From assembly GCA_949752745.1 (NCBI GenBank), contig OX457027.1:61858329-61922328 (forward strand): a stretch of 64,000 nt of DNA, read 5' to 3'. Both the position numbers and the translations under genes were made by a program. The notes under the pieces were generated by a model that was given only the letters and a program-made list of their open reading frames with translations, ran no database searches and was not told the origin of the DNA. Of this stretch, positions 62,662 through 64,000 are shown piece by piece (the stretch's first letter is position 1; every line of letters starts with the position of its first letter). This stretch comes from Protula sp. h YS-2021 (taxonomy: Eukaryota > Annelida > Polychaeta > Sabellida > Serpulidae).

Positions 62662-64000
62662 ATGCACAATATTTGATTCGAAAGGCTTGCAAAATTCCCA
62701 TCTGGCTTATTTAGTGAAATCGAAATTTAACATTTTATTGTCATCAGTTGTTATCTACGAGGGACCGGAGAGAGAATTGGTTAATTAGATCATGATTGGT
62801 GACACAAAATGCCAAATTCTGATTCCAATAAATAAGCCAGCTGCAAACCTTTCGACTCAAATATTCCTCTTTTGCGATATCTGATCAATGAACATTGTTT
62901 TCAGCTACAGAAAAAAAATGTACCTTTTCATTTAACCTCTTTTTTTTGAAAATTACTCTCCTCGTACTGTCACCAATTTTATCTCCCCTCCCTCATTGCA
63001 AATATCGAGCACACAAGGAGAGAAACATAAAATTGAACAGCACATCGAAATAGGCAACAGAACCTATTTCTAATTTAACCAATTACGATGTACTTCTCAA
63101 TTTGAATGCTCCTTGCCTTGTACTCGTTAGTCCTTGATGGTTCTTGCCGTCTTTCTATGACAGCAAGAGTCATAGTTCCTATAACAGAACTTGTCATTGA
63201 TGTCAATTTTTCCAATGGCATTATTTTCAAAAGAGCATATCACATAAATGGCATAATGACGGCACACAAATTTTATGGTCAAATAATAAGTTCGTACTGA
63301 GAAAAATAGATGTTTTCTTGAGATCAGGCACAGAATCCCCCATTATCGCCCACAACAACAAATTCTACAATTACAAAACCACTCTTTACTCAAGTTTGGT
63401 AGTTTGGGTCTACGACAACCCCCCCCCCCCCCCGAAGATAACTCCACTCGGTCTATCTTCCCCCCACAATTCCCCCGGGATGATTCCCCCCGTAGGACTA
63501 CTCCCTTTGTTCCTTTCTTAGAACATCGAGAAATCGCCACAGGTTAGGGTGCAGGGATGTCACTGTTGCTAACATCTTGCGGTGCAAACGCTCGATATTG
63601 TTGTTGGTCCGAGGCAGCTCATCTGTGGTTTGATCATGCATGTTCTATAGTTCATGTTCGAACAAAATAACTCCTAAAAGCATCACCTCTGGAAGGCTTC
63701 ATGTAACCCGATAATCCAAGCGACTCCAGAGCCAATATCCCCAGTATTTAATATGAGCGACTCCGGTAGGCTGTTAAGGAAGGACATGTAACCCAATAAT
63801 CCAAGGTATAAGAAAATATAGTATCTTAAATAGAAAAATAAAAAACATCGACAATATCTTGAAAAAATCGGACCGGGGGAATCATCTCGGGGCAGGGGAG
63901 GGGGGATAGTGTTGCGGGGGAGTCATCCGGGGGAATAGTCCTGTTCCCGTTTCTCTGTGATCGAAAATAGTGGGCCAGGATACTTCTCAGTGTGCTTTCA
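62662..64000. other. Gene-free right flank with an inverted-repeat segment
   Basis: No gene is supported. 63466-63505 ('attcccccgggatgattccc' and 'gtaggactactccc') is echoed in reverse complement at 63872-63942 ('gggggaatcatc', 'gggggaatagtcc'), suggesting a MITE-like element of about 480 bp. 'catgtaacccgataatccaa' at 63700 recurs as a near-copy at 63786. Confidence 0.45.

Overview
The window is animal (metazoan) nuclear DNA: AT-rich, intron-rich and crowded with short repeats. It carries four protein genes that I could assemble exon by exon plus several transposon remnants. The genes are conserved across animals and do not fix the species. The repeats (tandem-core elements carrying an ACGG-type tract) resemble elements known from bivalve molluscs, so a marine invertebrate, perhaps a mollusc or other lophotrochozoan, is my best guess at low confidence.

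Layout: 1-10.6 kb has no recognisable gene and holds tandem and inverted repeats. 10.6-23.6 kb on the minus strand is a 13-coding-exon gene for a predicted 1,749-residue protein I do not recognise. It has an N-terminal MGNKCF acylation signal, a very long acidic Ser/Asp-rich middle and charged coiled coils at the C-terminus. 23.6-34.3 kb is repeat-rich spacer. 34.3-51.5 kb on the plus strand is a 24-coding-exon kinesin-3 gene of the KIF28/KLP-6 type (about 908 residues: motor, FHA, C-terminal region). Its first coding intron has textbook AT-AC U12-type splice signals, and a decayed KRBA2-like integrase element sits inside it. 53.8-57.4 kb on the minus strand is SAMTOR (BMT2 homologue), the S-adenosylmethionine sensor of mTORC1. 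58.8-60.2 kb on the minus strand is RNPC3 (U11/U12-65K), a core protein of the minor spliceosome, with no intron in its coding region. 60.9-64 kb is repeats.

The genes do not form an operon-like unit. One functional link is visible: the window holds both a minor-spliceosome gene (RNPC3) and a gene that appears to need the minor spliceosome (the kinesin).

The most unusual material is the AT-AC intron, the unrecognised acylated coiled-coil protein with almost exclusively phase-0 exons, and a set of six elements sharing one plan: G/C-rich palindromic ends, an ACGG-like tract just inside one end, and a core of 65-310 bp tandem units. All exon boundaries were read by eye from splice signals and reading-frame continuity; no transcript or database was consulted.
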